A stretch of 64,000 bases of DNA from Sesamum alatum (GCA_034509735.1 JACGWO010000011.1:14417866-14481865); one strand, 5' to 3'; shown: positions 48,589-59,420, numbered from the stretch's first letter. Notes: generated from the sequence alone by a model not told the origin. A program made the numbers and translations.

Positions 48589-49452
48589 TCATTTTCTTTT
48601 GAGCTCATTGTCATCTATCCACCCAAAAAGCCCTTCCCTTCTAATTACAAACTCACAAGAAGAATCTGGCAAATGGGGTGCAAAAACAACTCGAATGAAC
48701 CTCCTCGTCTGCATTCTTTCAAAACTTTCATAGTCCTCTCCCACTCTTTCCTCCTCTCTCCACATAAACAACCTTGTGTTTACACAATTCGCCCACGACA
48801 AACCCAATGCCGCACAAACTCTCCTCCCAGATGAGCAAAAAAACGCCGAATTCCCAATCCTCAGATTATCCGAAGACTGCATCACATCCACCACTTGGTT
48901 TGTCAGCACAACAGCTAATCCGAATTTGTGGGAATAAAACCTTAATTTTGACGATATCTTGAAAAACATACTCGATCTCCGCTTTAATTCAAGTGGGGTA
49001 TTCTCAAACTCCCCCCGGAACAATGCAGCCACGGAATCAATAACTATCAGCTTGATATTTAACTTGGGTACGAGAAAATCTAGGCGAGGCAAAAGGTCAA
49101 GCAGGTGATCGGCGGAGTGGAGAGGTTGAACAAAGATGCGCTCCAAAGGGTCGTGGGGGAGGTCGGCTTTGTAAAATAGGGAGAGCTGGTGGAGGCGGCG
49201 GAAGGGGAATGGAAATTCAGAATGAAGATAAAGCGAGGAGGCGGAGAGGCCACCGCGAGAGGCGGGGAGCTGGGCTGCGAGAAGGAGCTGGAGGGAGAGC
49301 TGGGTTTTGCCGGTGCCGCTCTCCGCGACGATTTCAGTGATAGTGTTGCAGGGGATTCCGCCGCCGAGAAGGCGATCAAGGAGGCGGCAGCCGAGAGTGA
49401 GTTTGGGGGTTTCGGCGGGGAGAGGGTGGCGGAGGAGGTCTTCTGGTCTCAT
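48589..49452 (-). CDS. XRCC3: DNA repair protein XRCC3 (RAD51 paralogue)
   Basis: A single-exon frame of 287 residues. It matches plant XRCC3 from the start MRPEDLLRHP through KLTLGC..LDRLL.GGIPCN. The Walker A region AESGTGKT is at residues 43-50. Conserved SLYLHSEFPFPFRRLHQLS follows, then Walker B LIVID at 135-139 and SVAALFR.EF.NTP..LK. The C-terminus has FFKIS.KL, NQVVD, SSGRRV...LGLSWANCVN and LPDSSCEFVI.REG. XRCC3 pairs with RAD51C to promote strand exchange and to resolve recombination intermediates in meiosis and repair. The start at 49452 is chosen because similarity begins there; an in-frame ATG at 49563 adds 37 residues unlike the family. No intron interrupts it here, and length is close to the Arabidopsis protein. 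A foldback transposon lies about 220 bases upstream. Confidence 0.93.
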   Translation of the reverse strand: MRPEDLLRHPLPAETPKLTLGCRLLDRLLGGGIPCNTITEIVAESGTGKTQLSLQLLLAAQLPASRGGLSASSLYLHSEFPFPFRRLHQLSLFYKADLPHDPLERIFVQPLHSADHLLDLLPRLDFLVPKLNIKLIVIDSVAALFRGEFENTPLELKRRSSMFFKISSKLRFYSHKFGLAVVLTNQVVDVMQSSDNLRIGNSAFFCSSGRRVCAALGLSWANCVNTRLFMWREEERVGEDYESFERMQTRRFIRVVFAPHLPDSSCEFVIRREGLFGWIDDNELKRK

Positions 49453-49673
49453 TTTGGGTTCAAACTTTGAATCTGTTGTGGGAGGCGCTAAGTGTGGAAC
49501 TGAGATAGGGAAAATATTACTTTGCCCCCCTTGACGTAATGGGTGTATCAAATTCACCCCCACTGGTTACCTAATTTGACAGTTTGCCCCCTCTTGATTG
49601 ATGGAACATTTGCTTTTCAAAATACATGAACGATCTTTCTTGTTCCATTTAGAAGCAGTTTATAAAGAATTTA

Positions 49674-50302
49674 GGGTGAAGTATAATGACCTCCCTTAAG
49701 GTTTAACATAATTATGAATACTCTTTATTATTTTAAAAATTATAAATGTCCCTCTAAAGTTTGTAACCGTTTAATAAATAACATATTTTCATCCATTTTT
49801 ATGGGTGAATTGACCAAAATGCCCTTATGCAAATTGAATTATTTTTTAAAATTTCTAAATTTTTTTGAACAAAAATGCACAAGGAGAGGTTTCTTACATT
49901 TTTTACACAGAGGATCAATAATGTAATTTGCCTCAACTGATTTTTTAATAATTTAAAATAAAAATCAAGGGCAAATAAAACCAACTAACAAATAACACAT
50001 TTCCATCCATTTTTATGGGTGAACTGATCAAAATGCCCTTATGCAAATTAATTTTTTTTTTAAATTTTTTTTGACAAAAATGCACAAGGAGAGATTTCTT
50101 ACGTTTTTTTACACAGAGGAGCAATCATGTAATTTGCCTCGACTGATTTCTACAATTTAAAATAAAAATCAAGGACCAAATGGACCATTTCAGGCCCTTG
50201 GTTAAAAATTACAAACTTCACGGGGTATTTATAATTTTTTAAAAAAATAAGGGAGTATCCATAATTATGTCAAATCTCAGGGGATGTCATTGTAATTCAC
50301 CC
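49674..50302. mobile_element. Mutator-type foldback with internal tandem duplication, upstream of XRCC3
   Basis: The ends GGGTGAAGTATAATGACCTC and the complement of ATGTCATTGTAATTCACCC are inverted. Flanks aagaattta and aaaaattta agree at 8 of 9. The interior contains two head-to-tail copies of about 214 bases (ATCCATTTTTATGGGTGAA at 49791 and 50005). Relatives at 54388 and 55878 have one copy. Confidence 0.85.
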
Positions 50303-51206
50303 AAAAATTTATTTAAAAATATGTTAATTTTATATATATTTTTTAAAAAGCTTATATATTCATAACATCTTATTTTTAGATATTTTATTCTGAAACAATT
50401 TAATTACTATATAGTTTTCAATATTTGATAAGATACTTTGAAACTTATAAGGTTGTTCAAAAACCTTTTAGCAATCTAGACCCGATATCATTAAATTTAA
50501 TCTGTTCATCGTTCGTAGAAATAAATGAAGCAAAATCTTCTTTTGTTCAAGTATAATTGAAGTTATGTTACTAATTGGTGAGAGTAAAATATAGTGCTAA
50601 AGTCCAATTAAAATACAAAATAATTAGAAAAAGTGCTAGGACTTGAGAGAGTGCAAATGAGTGAATTACTCGTTCTTGTTGTATAAGTGAAAGATTGAAA
50701 TTGAAATTCAAAGCGTGAAATTTCAATAAGAAATTAAAGTTGTTCTTTTTCGTTAAAGTTCTTTTTTCATGTTGGGGGAGCTTCCAATTTATAGGTAACT
50801 CTCAACTGATTGGATAAGGTCGAATCTCCCATGAAATCGTTGAAGAGTTCTCACAAATTGTTGGAGGGTTATGTCATGGTGATTGGGTAAGACTAAATCC
50901 CCCACAAATTCAGTGGAGGTTATCTCTTGACGATTGGAGACCCGTGATCCTCAGGAACGGTTGGAATCCGCTGCAGATGAAGATATCTTCTAGAGCTAAG
51001 GATGTCTTTCTAAATTTTTGACAAAGTGGTTGATGATATACCTTCCCCCCAGCCAAAATCCCAATACGTAAGGGTTCAAAGGTTACTTTCGGTTGACGGC
51101 AGGGGTTGTCTGAGAGGTTCTATATGAATGCCACCTAAGCTACCTGTGAAGTCCACATGATATGAGCTTCTACTTTGACTATGAGATTTCAGGCTCTTAA
51201 TTTCTT

Positions 51207-52667
51207 GGTAAAATTATTCAAAAAGTACAAAAAAAAGAAAAAAAGAAAAATTAAAAAATAGAGGGATTTTAAAACATTTACAGAATTAGGCAAATGACGG
51301 GACTTGCTTTTGCCGTCAAACAAAAAAACATAACTGATTGAAAAAAGCAATTCGGCCGTGGTTGCGAGTTGGGCTCGCGACCACGGCCCATTTACTTTTT
51401 TTTTGGTTTTTTATTTTATTTTTAAATTAATTATTAATTAAAATTTTAAATAATTATTAAGTTTAATTATATATAATTAGTAGTAATATTAATCAATTAT
51501 TATTTTAAAATTTTAAACCATTATTTTATAATTATTATTTATATTAATTATTTTTACTAAATAAATATAATTAAATTTTTAATAATTAATAAATATATTT
51601 ATTAATTAAATATGACCTATAATATTACATTATGTACAAAAAATATTATAAAATTAGTGATAATTATAATAGTAACCATCAGTCTCATATGTATGTCGTT
51701 GGTATTGTGTCGATGTCTTTTTTTTTTTTTTTCCACCATTCGCCTCTGTTGACTCATTTATTTTTAAACTATGATTAACAACTATATTGCCAAATTTTTA
51801 ATAATTATAAATATCTTTATCAATTAAAAATAATCTATAATATTATATTATGTATAAAAAATATAAACAGGAAAGAATAAAAATATGATAAAATTAATTA
51901 TAATTACAACTTCTAATAATGCTCGCCAATCGCACCAATGCGCCGTTATCACATGCTCTAAAGAAGAAGACTTAGAGCCAATGCAAGTTCACAATATTAT
52001 CAAATTTAGACTAGGTTGATTAACAACTACGATTATCAAATTTTTAAGAAAACAAAAAGACCTCAACAACTAATTAAAAATTGGACAATATGATTGTAAA
52101 TCGTAGTTTAAAAAATAAATGAGACAACAAAACTGATTGGTGAAAAAGAAAGACTTCGACACTAATACCAACGATATACATATGGGACCGGTGAATCACT
52201 AATTTTAAATATATTTTTATTTTTTATACACGATGTAATATTATAGGTCATATTTAATTAATTAATAAATATATTTATTAATTATTAAAAATTTAATTAA
52301 ATTTATTTAGTAAAATAATTATTATATTATAAACTAATCATTTAAAATTTTGAAATATTAATTAATATTAATATTAATTATATATAATTAAACTTAATTA
52401 TTATTTAAAAATTAATTTAAAATAAAACAAAAAACAAAAAAAGTTAAATGGGCCGTGGTCGCGAGCCCAACTCGCAACCACGGCCGAATTGCCTTTTTTA
52501 ATCAGTTTTATTGAAGACGGGGAGCCCCGTCTTCAATAAACTAATTTTTTTTTTGTTTGACAGCAAAAGAACGGACTTCAAGTCCTGTCTTTTCCTAATT
52601 CTGTAAATGTTTTAAAATCCCTCTATTTTTAATTTTTTTTTTTTTTGTACTTTTTAAATATTTTACC
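51207..52667. mobile_element. 1.46-kb foldback element with GC-rich hairpins in each arm
   Basis: Almost the whole element is one inverted repeat centred near 51.93 kb. It runs from GGTAAAATTATTCAAAAAGT on the left to ACTTTTTAAATATTTTACC on the right. Each arm contains a GC-rich stem GGCCGTGGT(T/C)GCGAG / CTCGC(G/A)ACCACGGCC with a 5-base loop (51354-51388 and 52451-52485), in otherwise very AT-rich DNA. The flanking LTR is continuous without it. The target duplication is not clear. Confidence 0.8.
52507..52540. repeat. Perfect 16-bp hairpin in one arm of the foldback
   Basis: TTTATTGAAGACGGGG and its exact complement are separated by AG. The hairpin is absent from the corresponding place in the left arm (near 51325). 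Confidence 0.9.
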
Positions 52668-53290
52668 GTTTTTTCCTATGGGTCTATCGAACCTTCTTTA
52701 GGTCAATTTACTTATCGATGGCACTTTCTTTCCGACTTCTTGGGCTCTACTCGCATTGGGCTTTCTAGGGGCACCTTGCCCCTTTAAGGTTTTTGGTGCT
52801 TGTCTTCCTCTGGACTCTTGCGATTCCTTTTTTCTTTTTGAACTGTTTGGACCTCTTTGGGACATCACTAATATTATTCTCTCTTATAATAATAATAATA
52901 ATAATAAAATACACACACATGTATATATATATATATATGATGATTGTGACAAATATATTTACATTATAAGGAGGATTCTTTTAAGTGTTAGCTACATTAG
53001 AGCCAACACTTGTACGCTCAATTGATAAAATGGGCCATTTTTAATCGGATCATACAGTTTGATTCTATGTCGATTTGAGCGGTATTTTAAGTGGATAATC
53101 TTTAAGTACCTTTATAAACGATTGTGGTCTTGATGTAAATTGGACCTTAAATTAGCAAGCGATCGGCAAGAGGAACTTTCGACTAAGTCTTGGGGGGCAT
53201 TGCCCTAGGCTGTGGACTTAACGAAATCGAAAGCACCCAAACTTTCTATTAAAAAAAAAAAAAAAAAAGAAGAAAAAATATAGCCACAAT

Positions 53291-54058
53291 TAGGGGTGGG
53301 CGTTCGGGTCGGGTAAATCGGATACCGACCTGATCCGACCGGGTTTGGGTAGTTTTTTCGGTTATTTTTTAAAAAAATTCGGATATCGGGTAATCCGATA
53401 CTCGAATTTTAAAAATCGGGTAGGGGTTCGGGTAGGATTCTCCTACCCAAACTACCCGATCGGGTACTCGAACTTTTAAAAAGTAAATAAATAAATAAAA
53501 TTATGTGTCAAAAAGAAATGTTTAAGTCTATGTTACACTTATACATTCTATTTTTTCATTTTCTCCTCAATCTTCTTCTTACCTCCCAACTCCTAAGTCC
53601 CAATCCCAACAAAAATTCATTTTCTTTCTCTGAAAGACTAAATTTCTAAATGTCACAAGAAAATGATGGAATAATATTATCAAATCCAAAGGTTAGTATT
53701 ATTTTTCTTTTCTTTTGTTATTTAGTTAATAATATATTCAAAATTTATCACTTATTATAAATTAAAAATACTAAAATTTTTAATAAAAAATAAAAAAAGA
53801 AAATATATTATTAACTACTCAAAAACAGAGCTGTTTTCAGCTTCTACTTCAGATAGAAGCTGAAAACAGCCTTTATAATCATCTTTTAAGGCAATATTTT
53901 ATTTTTTTTTAAAAAAAAAATCGGATATCGGATATCCAAAAGTCGAGTACCCGACAAACTTCGAGGTGGAATCGGGTAATGAAAATAGCTATCCAAAAGT
54001 TCAGGTACTCGACCCGAACTATCCAAACTCGCATTACCTGACCCGACGCCCACCCCTA
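53291..54058. mobile_element. hAT-type MITE with 8-bp target duplication
   Basis: The termini TAGGGGTGGGCG and CGCCCACCCCTA are perfect inverted repeats. The 8-mer gccacaat flanks exactly (53283-53290, 54059-54066), the hAT signature. Subterminal regions are full of TCGGGTA / TACCCGA words. No transposase. A 17-bp perfect hairpin is included. Confidence 0.9.
53830..53870. repeat. Perfect 17-bp hairpin inside the hAT MITE
   Basis: GCTGTTTTCAGCTTCTA and its exact complement around a 7-base loop. It is GC-moderate and could form a short-RNA precursor if transcribed; no evidence of transcription is visible. Confidence 0.85.
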
Positions 54059-54387
54059 GCCACAATAGGGGAGGAGCCTTGAAGGAGAGGGCAAAGGGCA
54101 CTTTCATAGACAACATGGGGAAGAAAAAAAGTGTGATCAAAGATGCTTAGGAAGGTTCCAATTTCCAAAGGATGTCTTATTCATTACTCCTCTGTTTTTG
54201 TGATGATACACAAACAAGAACAACCACCGCCTATTATTTTGCATGAATCTTGTGCTGTGCGTGGCTTGATTTAGATCCAGAATCCTGATGGGGTCTCAGA
54301 TGGAGATATTTTAACTACTCTCATATGCGAAAAGTAATGACACAATACTGATGACAGGTGCATTGAGGGCATGAATCATATTCTTTA

Positions 54388-54817
54388 GTTTAAATTAGAG
54401 ATACGGGTTCTTATGTTTGACATAATTAAGGATATTTTTTCGTTTTTTTAAAAATTATAAGATACCTTTTGAGGTTTGTAACTGTCTAACAAATAATCCA
54501 TCTCTATTTATTTTGATGGTTGAACTGACCAAAATGCCCTTATACAAACTGAATTGTTTTTTAAAATTTTTCTAATTTGTTTTGGATTAAGATGTGCAGG
54601 AGAGATTTTTTTACGTTTTTTACACAGATGAACAATAGTATAATTTGCCTCGATTGATCTTCCACAATTTTTTTTAAAAAAAAAATTAGGATAAAATGGA
54701 CAATTCCAGGGATTTGGTTAAAAATTACAAACCTTATGGGGGTATCTGTAATTTTTGAAAAAGTGATGAGGTATCCATAATTATGCCAAATTTCAGAAAA
54801 GGTAATTATAATTTATC
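54388..54817. mobile_element. Mutator-type foldback element
   Basis: The 10-mer atattcttta stands on both sides (54378-54387, 54818-54827). The ends (GTTTAAATTA; complement GATAAATTATAATTACC) are degenerate, but the inner arms match the 49674 and 55878 family (GACATAATTA..GATA; GTAACTGTCTAACAAATAA; TTGACCAAAATGCCC-type words). Confidence 0.78.
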
Positions 54818-54884
54818 ATATTCTTTATTTCTATTATCCCACGTAGGACCATGTATTTGGCATCCCTCGTTACATAAAACGGTT

Positions 54885-54990
54885 CAATAACTATGAAAAA
54901 ATTTAATGTTAAAATCAGTGTCGAGTTAATTAGCAAGTAAAATTCTTACTAAATTCGTTGATGGTCTAAATTAACAACAAATTCCACTAT
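54885..54990. mobile_element. Fragment related to the CACTA MITE at 56211
   Basis: GTCGAGTTAATTAGCAAGTA and surrounding bases match the subterminal part of the 56211-56498 element, but CACTA termini are lacking. A decayed or truncated copy. Confidence 0.6.
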
Positions 54991-55002
54991 TTTTTAAAGA
55001 AC

Positions 55003-55033
<31 letters not shown>

Positions 55034-55080
55034 AAACTACTAAATACCCATTTATGTAGATATATGTTGCATTTAATTTA

Positions 55081-55419
55081 GGGCAAATTACAGTTACTTC
55101 TTCTGAAGTTTGACATAATGACAAATACCCCCTCGTTGTTTGAAAAATTACAAATACCCCCTGAAGTTTGTAATTTTTAACCAAAGGCCTGAAATTGACC
55201 ATTTTACCTTTGAATTTTTTATTAAAATTATAGAAAAATCAGCCGAGGCAAATTGCATTATTGTTGCTCTGTGTAAAAAATTTAAGAAATCTCTCTCTAC
55301 GCATTGTTGTCCAAAAAATATTTAAAAATTAAATAAAAAATAATTTGGTACATAAAGGCATTTTGATCGGTTTACCCATAATTATGCCAAACCTCATGAA
55401 AAGTAGCTATAATTTACCC
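55081..55419. mobile_element. Mutator-type foldback element
   Basis: The ends GGGCAAATTACAGTTACTT and the complement of AGTAGCTATAATTTACCC are inverted. Flanks tttaattta and taaaattta agree at 7 of 9. Interior words match the 49674 family. Confidence 0.75.
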
Positions 55420-55652
55420 TAAAATTTAATAACAAAATCACATTTGTGATCACTACAAATTTGATTTGTAAACATGTCTAGGTAAAGTCATGTCAACCAG
55501 CAATAAAACATCTCAAAATTAAACAGCCATACATACATATCCTTTACGTAAGCTACGTACCTAACTGATATATTGCAAATAAATTAAATACTATAGAAGG
55601 AAACTAAAATTTAATGTACATTTCAATATCGAAAAATTATTACTCAAATTAC

Positions 55653-55801
55653 GTTTGGTCGAACTAAATCAATCACATAATAAGTATCACACAACAAATA
55701 TGATACACTTGTCATATGATTGGTAACTTTTCTTAAATGTTACATTAATCACATGATAAATGTATTATATTTGTCACACAATTGATTTAAATTTGACCAA
55801 A
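55653..55801. mobile_element. Small foldback MITE, family copy 1
   Basis: TTTGGTCGAACTAAATCAATC faces the complement of GATTTAAATTTGACCAAA-like sequence; the arms carry ACAAATATGATACACTTGTC words. The same family occurs at 57876-58210. No target duplication assigned. Confidence 0.55.
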
Positions 55802-55877
55802 TCCGCTATGAATTAGAGTTCCACTTCAATAGTTATGGTACTCATCAATGTGACTTTTGTGTGTTCCATTGATTTTT

Positions 55878-56595
55878 GGGTAAATTATAACTATCTCTCT
55901 TGAAGTTTGGTATATTTACAAATAACTCCTCGTTGTTTGAAAATTACAAATACCCCCCTGATGTTTGTATCATCTAACAAATAACCCATTTTCATCCATT
56001 TTTATGGGTGAACTGATTAAAATGCCCTTATGCACTAAATATTTTTTATTTTATTCTCAAATTTTTTTGGACTACGATGCGCATGGAGAGATTTATTAAA
56101 TTTTTTACACAGAGGAGCAATAATACAATTTGGCTCGGATGATTTTTCTATAATTTTAATAAAAAAAAAATTCAAGGACAAAATGGTCAATTTCAAGCCT
56201 TTGGTTAAAACACTACAAGAAAATAGCTTAATAGCAACGAAAAAATTTATTGCTGAAATCAACGTCGAGTTAATTAGCAAGTAAAATTTCATTTGCTAAT
56301 TCTACACTACTTAATATATATATATATATATATTAAATAATTCATTGCTAAATTCGTTAGCAAGTAAATTTTCGTTGCTAAATTCATTTGCAAGTAAATT
56401 TCTTGTATTAAATAATGTAAATTAGCAATGAAATTTTACTTGCTAATTAGCTCAATGCTGATTTTTTGTCGTTGCTATTGAACGATTTTCTTGTAGTAAA
56501 AATTACACACCTCAGAGAATATTTATAATTTTTTAAATAACAAAAATATATTTATAATTATTCTAAACCTCACAGGAGGTGACCGTAATTTATCC
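55878..56595. mobile_element. Mutator-type foldback containing a CACTA MITE
   Basis: The exact 9-mer ttgattttt flanks both sides (55869-55877, 56596-56604). The ends GGGTAAATTATAACTATC and the complement of GTGACCGTAATTTATCC are inverted. A 288-base CACTA element is inserted within the right arm. Confidence 0.9.
56211..56498. mobile_element. CACTA (En/Spm) MITE
   Basis: The left end CACTACAAGAAAAT and right end ATTTTCTTGTAGT(A) are inverted, with AAA on both sides as a 3-bp duplication. In sister foldbacks the host sequence reads ggttaaaaattac, which is this site without the insertion. Subterminal GCAAGTAAA / TTTACTTGC words repeat. Confidence 0.88.
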
Positions 56596-56908
56596 TTGAT
56601 TTTTCTAACCACGAATTTAATGTGGTAGAAAAGTTTATCCTCATCAAACATGTATTCAAGTCTTGTACCACAAATATATAATATAATTCTTAAGTTTTTT
56701 TTTATTACATACGCTGAATATGTCAAATATGTATAATTTTTTAAGATTATTAGTAAAATACATGCCCGTTACATTTGATCACTCGCTACGATTAATTAAA
56801 TATATTCTTTTTTCAAAATTCTTGCATAAAACATATAAATATACATAGATATTGAGGTCGAGAATCTCACGTGATGGTCACGTGAGCCGATTGATCATCA
56901 TGACATCC

Positions 56909-57679
56909 TCAAACTTGTGAGACGAGACCAATCGATGCCGTGACAGCCACACTAGCATGCTTCTTGCAACTCAACACCCTCAGCAAATCGCCGCCCCAAG
57001 AGGTTCTCCGACTAGCCGGAATTCTGTCTCCGCCCTCCACCGCAGGGAACATGCTCCCTGGACTGCGGCGTACCTGCCGGCTTTTCATGTCCCTGAGATC
57101 CATTTCCGGCGGAAATTTCACTAGTCCAAACATCAAAGGACACCATCTAGGCTTAGATCCCTTAAACCCCTCGGATTTCATCGACCCCTTCGAAAAACTC
57201 CGATGAATATCCTGGCCGTCGGATTTTCTTATCACCAGGCTTGAATTCCGGCGTAGCTTTTTGCAGTCCAAGGAACGGCTGTTCCGACTGATCAGTCTTG
57301 CGCTTGAACTCCTGCCGTTTGATCTTGTGGGGTTCAGCTGATCAGGCAACGACTCGCAATACCTTCGAGATGAACTCATGGGATGTTCGTCTGCAGAAGG
57401 AGATGTAAGGATCCGACGGTCGAAACGAGGTTGCTGTTTGTAGGATACTATGAGCCTGCCGCAGGAGATGATGTCTTCTGCATGAGACATATTAACGTCG
57501 GAGTGGACAACCTTAAAGAACTCGAAGAAATCGGACGGCTGGGAGGACGAGTCATGGCGATCTTGATTCTTGGAAGAGTCTTCATGTTGTGCATCTGAAT
57601 TGTTCAGAGGAAAATCGCAGAGAGAGAGCGCTTCTTCTTCTTCTTCCTCTTCTTGAAAGCTAATAGCAATACTATCCAT
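56909..57679 (-). CDS. Plant-specific protein of unknown function
   Basis: A single-exon frame of 256 residues, supported by its length against the background and by its ordered motif pattern. An acidic run (residues 10-16) is followed by a Ser/Asp-rich part. A block DFFEFFKV...MSHAEDIISCGRLI comes next, then a basic Ser/Arg-rich centre (SSSARLISRNSRSLDCKKLR). A conserved C-terminal block runs PRWCPLMFGLVKFPPEMDLR through DMKSRQVRRSPGSMFP. The layout resembles uncharacterised plant proteins of the At1g48780/At3g18300 kind and, more loosely, membrane-associated kinase-regulator-like proteins. No enzymatic motif, signal peptide or membrane segment is visible. The start is the first ATG of the frame; a leader of about 150 bases lies upstream on the minus strand. 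Function is unknown. Confidence 0.8.
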   Translation of the reverse strand: MDSIAISFQEEEEEEEALSLCDFPLNNSDAQHEDSSKNQDRHDSSSQPSDFFEFFKVVHSDVNMSHAEDIISCGRLIVSYKQQPRFDRRILTSPSADEHPMSSSRRYCESLPDQLNPTRSNGRSSSARLISRNSRSLDCKKLRRNSSLVIRKSDGQDIHRSFSKGSMKSEGFKGSKPRWCPLMFGLVKFPPEMDLRDMKSRQVRRSPGSMFPAVEGGDRIPASRRTSWGGDLLRVLSCKKHASVAVTASIGLVSQV

Positions 57680-57875
57680 TTGAAGAGACAGATAGATACA
57701 ATGTTGTGTATGTATATGTCACTGTGTGTGGTGTGTGAAAACTTGGAAGAGATTGGAAGAGAGGAAAGAAAAAGGGCTGGATCCAGTTATGCTTGTGGAG
57801 CAAGATCAAGAAGTAGTATGTTGTGTGGATATTAATATTTTTTGTGTATATTGGAAAATTCTTATTCAGATTAGC

Positions 57876-58210
57876 TTTGATCGACATTAAATTAATTATA
57901 GAGCAAGTGTGATATTCTTGTTATATGATTGGTCATTTTTTCTGAACTATCTACCAATTATACGACAAGTGTATAGTATTTGTCATATGATTGGTTCAGG
58001 TGTCGCCGAACCGGATCCAAGCTAAAATTTACCGTGTATATAAAGATTGATGAGGGGAAATTATAGCCCGAACATGGTTCAGTCAAACCTGAACCAATTA
58101 TAGGCAAGTGCAGTACATTTATCGTATGATTGGTATATAGTTCAGGAAAAATGATCAATCACATAGCAAATGTATCACACTTGTTCTGTAATTAATTTAG
58201 TTCGATTAAA
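57876..58210. mobile_element. Small foldback MITE, family copy 2
   Basis: TTTGATCGACATTAAATTAATT and the complement of AATTAATTTAGTTCGATTAAA face each other. The arms share AGCAAGTGTGATA / TATCACACTTGTTC and ATATGATTGGT words, as in copy 1 at 55653-55801. It lies about 200 bases upstream of the 57679 start codon. Confidence 0.6.
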
Positions 58211-58541
58211 TTTGATCCGAGCAAGAATTTTTACATTGATGAGTTCTTAATTTTTCCTTGAGAAAATTAAGGGTGGAGTGTCCAATGAGAAGAAAATGAC
58301 AAGATTTTATTGTTGTTGGTGACCGTTCTTGATCCTATTATTACACCGAGAGTGACCTATAATCTTGTAATACTCACCATATATATTAATGCCCGTTTTG
58401 TATAGTCCGTGTCTTCTAGAAAGGGCAAAACGACAATCCAAAGATTAATTAGCAAAAGAGAAATATAAGCCAATTGAGAGAGAGAGAGGGGAGAGATAAG
58501 AGATTTTGTAGGATCACAATCTAGATTTGAATACGTGTCAA

Positions 58542-59280
58542 TCTATACTAATATAAAAAAGAAAGATCATTCATATTCATAAGTGTCGGTCAATGAAATC
58601 GTTGTACCATTTTTTTGTAAATTTAAGAATACCATTCAACTGATAAAATAATTAACTTATTCAATTTCTAAATTTTATGTTAATAGATTTGTTTCTTTTT
58701 TTTTTTCTTTCTTTCCTTTTTAATTTAATGAATTGTTTTATAGAATTAATTACATTTAGACCCCCTATAAAAATGTGAATTACACTTTCCCCTAAAGAAT
58801 TTTTAAAATTATACTTACACCCCTTCCAAAAATTCTCTGTTTACACTTGACCCCCTTACGTTAGAGTTTGGACAGAAAATATTTACGTCAATTTTGTACT
58901 TATAAGGGCATAAATGTAATGTATATACAGAGAGTGAGTTAACATTATTATATTTTTTTCCTTATAAGTACTAAATTATTATATGGGGATGCTAAATGAG
59001 GGGTAAAATTAAAAATTTATGTAATTTTGTTTGCTAATATCAGTATTTTCATCAAAATTCCAACGAAAGGGGGTCAGGTGTAAATGGTGAATTTTCGAGA
59101 GGAGTGTAAGTGTAGTTTTAAAACTTCTTTTGAAAAAAGTGTAATTTCGTATTTTCAGCGGGGGTTTAAGTGTAATTGACCCTTGCTTTATATATCTCAC
59201 TCTTATTTATAATAATACATTTTAAAATATAAAAAATTATTTATTATATGTATGGAGGAACGACGTGCTACAACAACTAG
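58542..59280 (+). mobile_element. Helitron, 739 bp, containing a nested foldback
   Basis: Starts TCTATACTAATATAAAA after A and ends CAACTAG before T. The empty counterpart (around 63063-63110) joins the two flanks directly, confirming both ends. The 3' hairpin is eroded. A 441-base Mutator-type foldback sits inside. No coding capacity. Confidence 0.8.
58742..59182. mobile_element. Mutator-type foldback nested in the Helitron
   Basis: The ends AGAATTAATTACATTTAGAC and the complement of TTTAAGTGTAATTGACCC are inverted. Flanks ttgttttat and ttgctttat agree at 8 of 9. Same subfamily as 30868-31366. Confidence 0.85.
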
Positions 59281-59420
59281 TTATATACTAAATTCGTAAT
59301 TCTTTATGACTACCGAGAAAGTACAAGAGCCATGCTATGGTGGTACGGTACAGCATCTCATGTTGGAAAACATATATGTGCTGGAGGTCCGAGAGCTATT
59401 TGATTAGTGGATAATTTATA

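Larger units (their letters stand above)
50580..52870 (-). mobile_element. LTR-retrotransposon remnant, inverted, split by a foldback element
   Basis: Read on the minus strand, it carries the same order of blocks as the LTR at 32227-33133. Examples are CTATAAATTGGAAGCTCCCCC near 50790, the block around CCACATGATATGAG near 51157, and CCTCTTTGGGACATC near 52850. The left part (50580-51206) and right part (52668-52870) are contiguous in the 32-kb copy. The foldback between them is therefore a later insertion. Confidence 0.55.

Noticed and set aside
49453..49563. Longer XRCC3 start at 49563
   Set aside because: The 37 extra residues do not resemble XRCC3, and similarity begins at the ATG at 49452.
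51207..52667. 9-bp target duplication for the 1.46-kb foldback
   Set aside because: Flanking 9-mers agree at only about 3 positions, so no duplication is claimed even though the flanking LTR shows it is an insertion.
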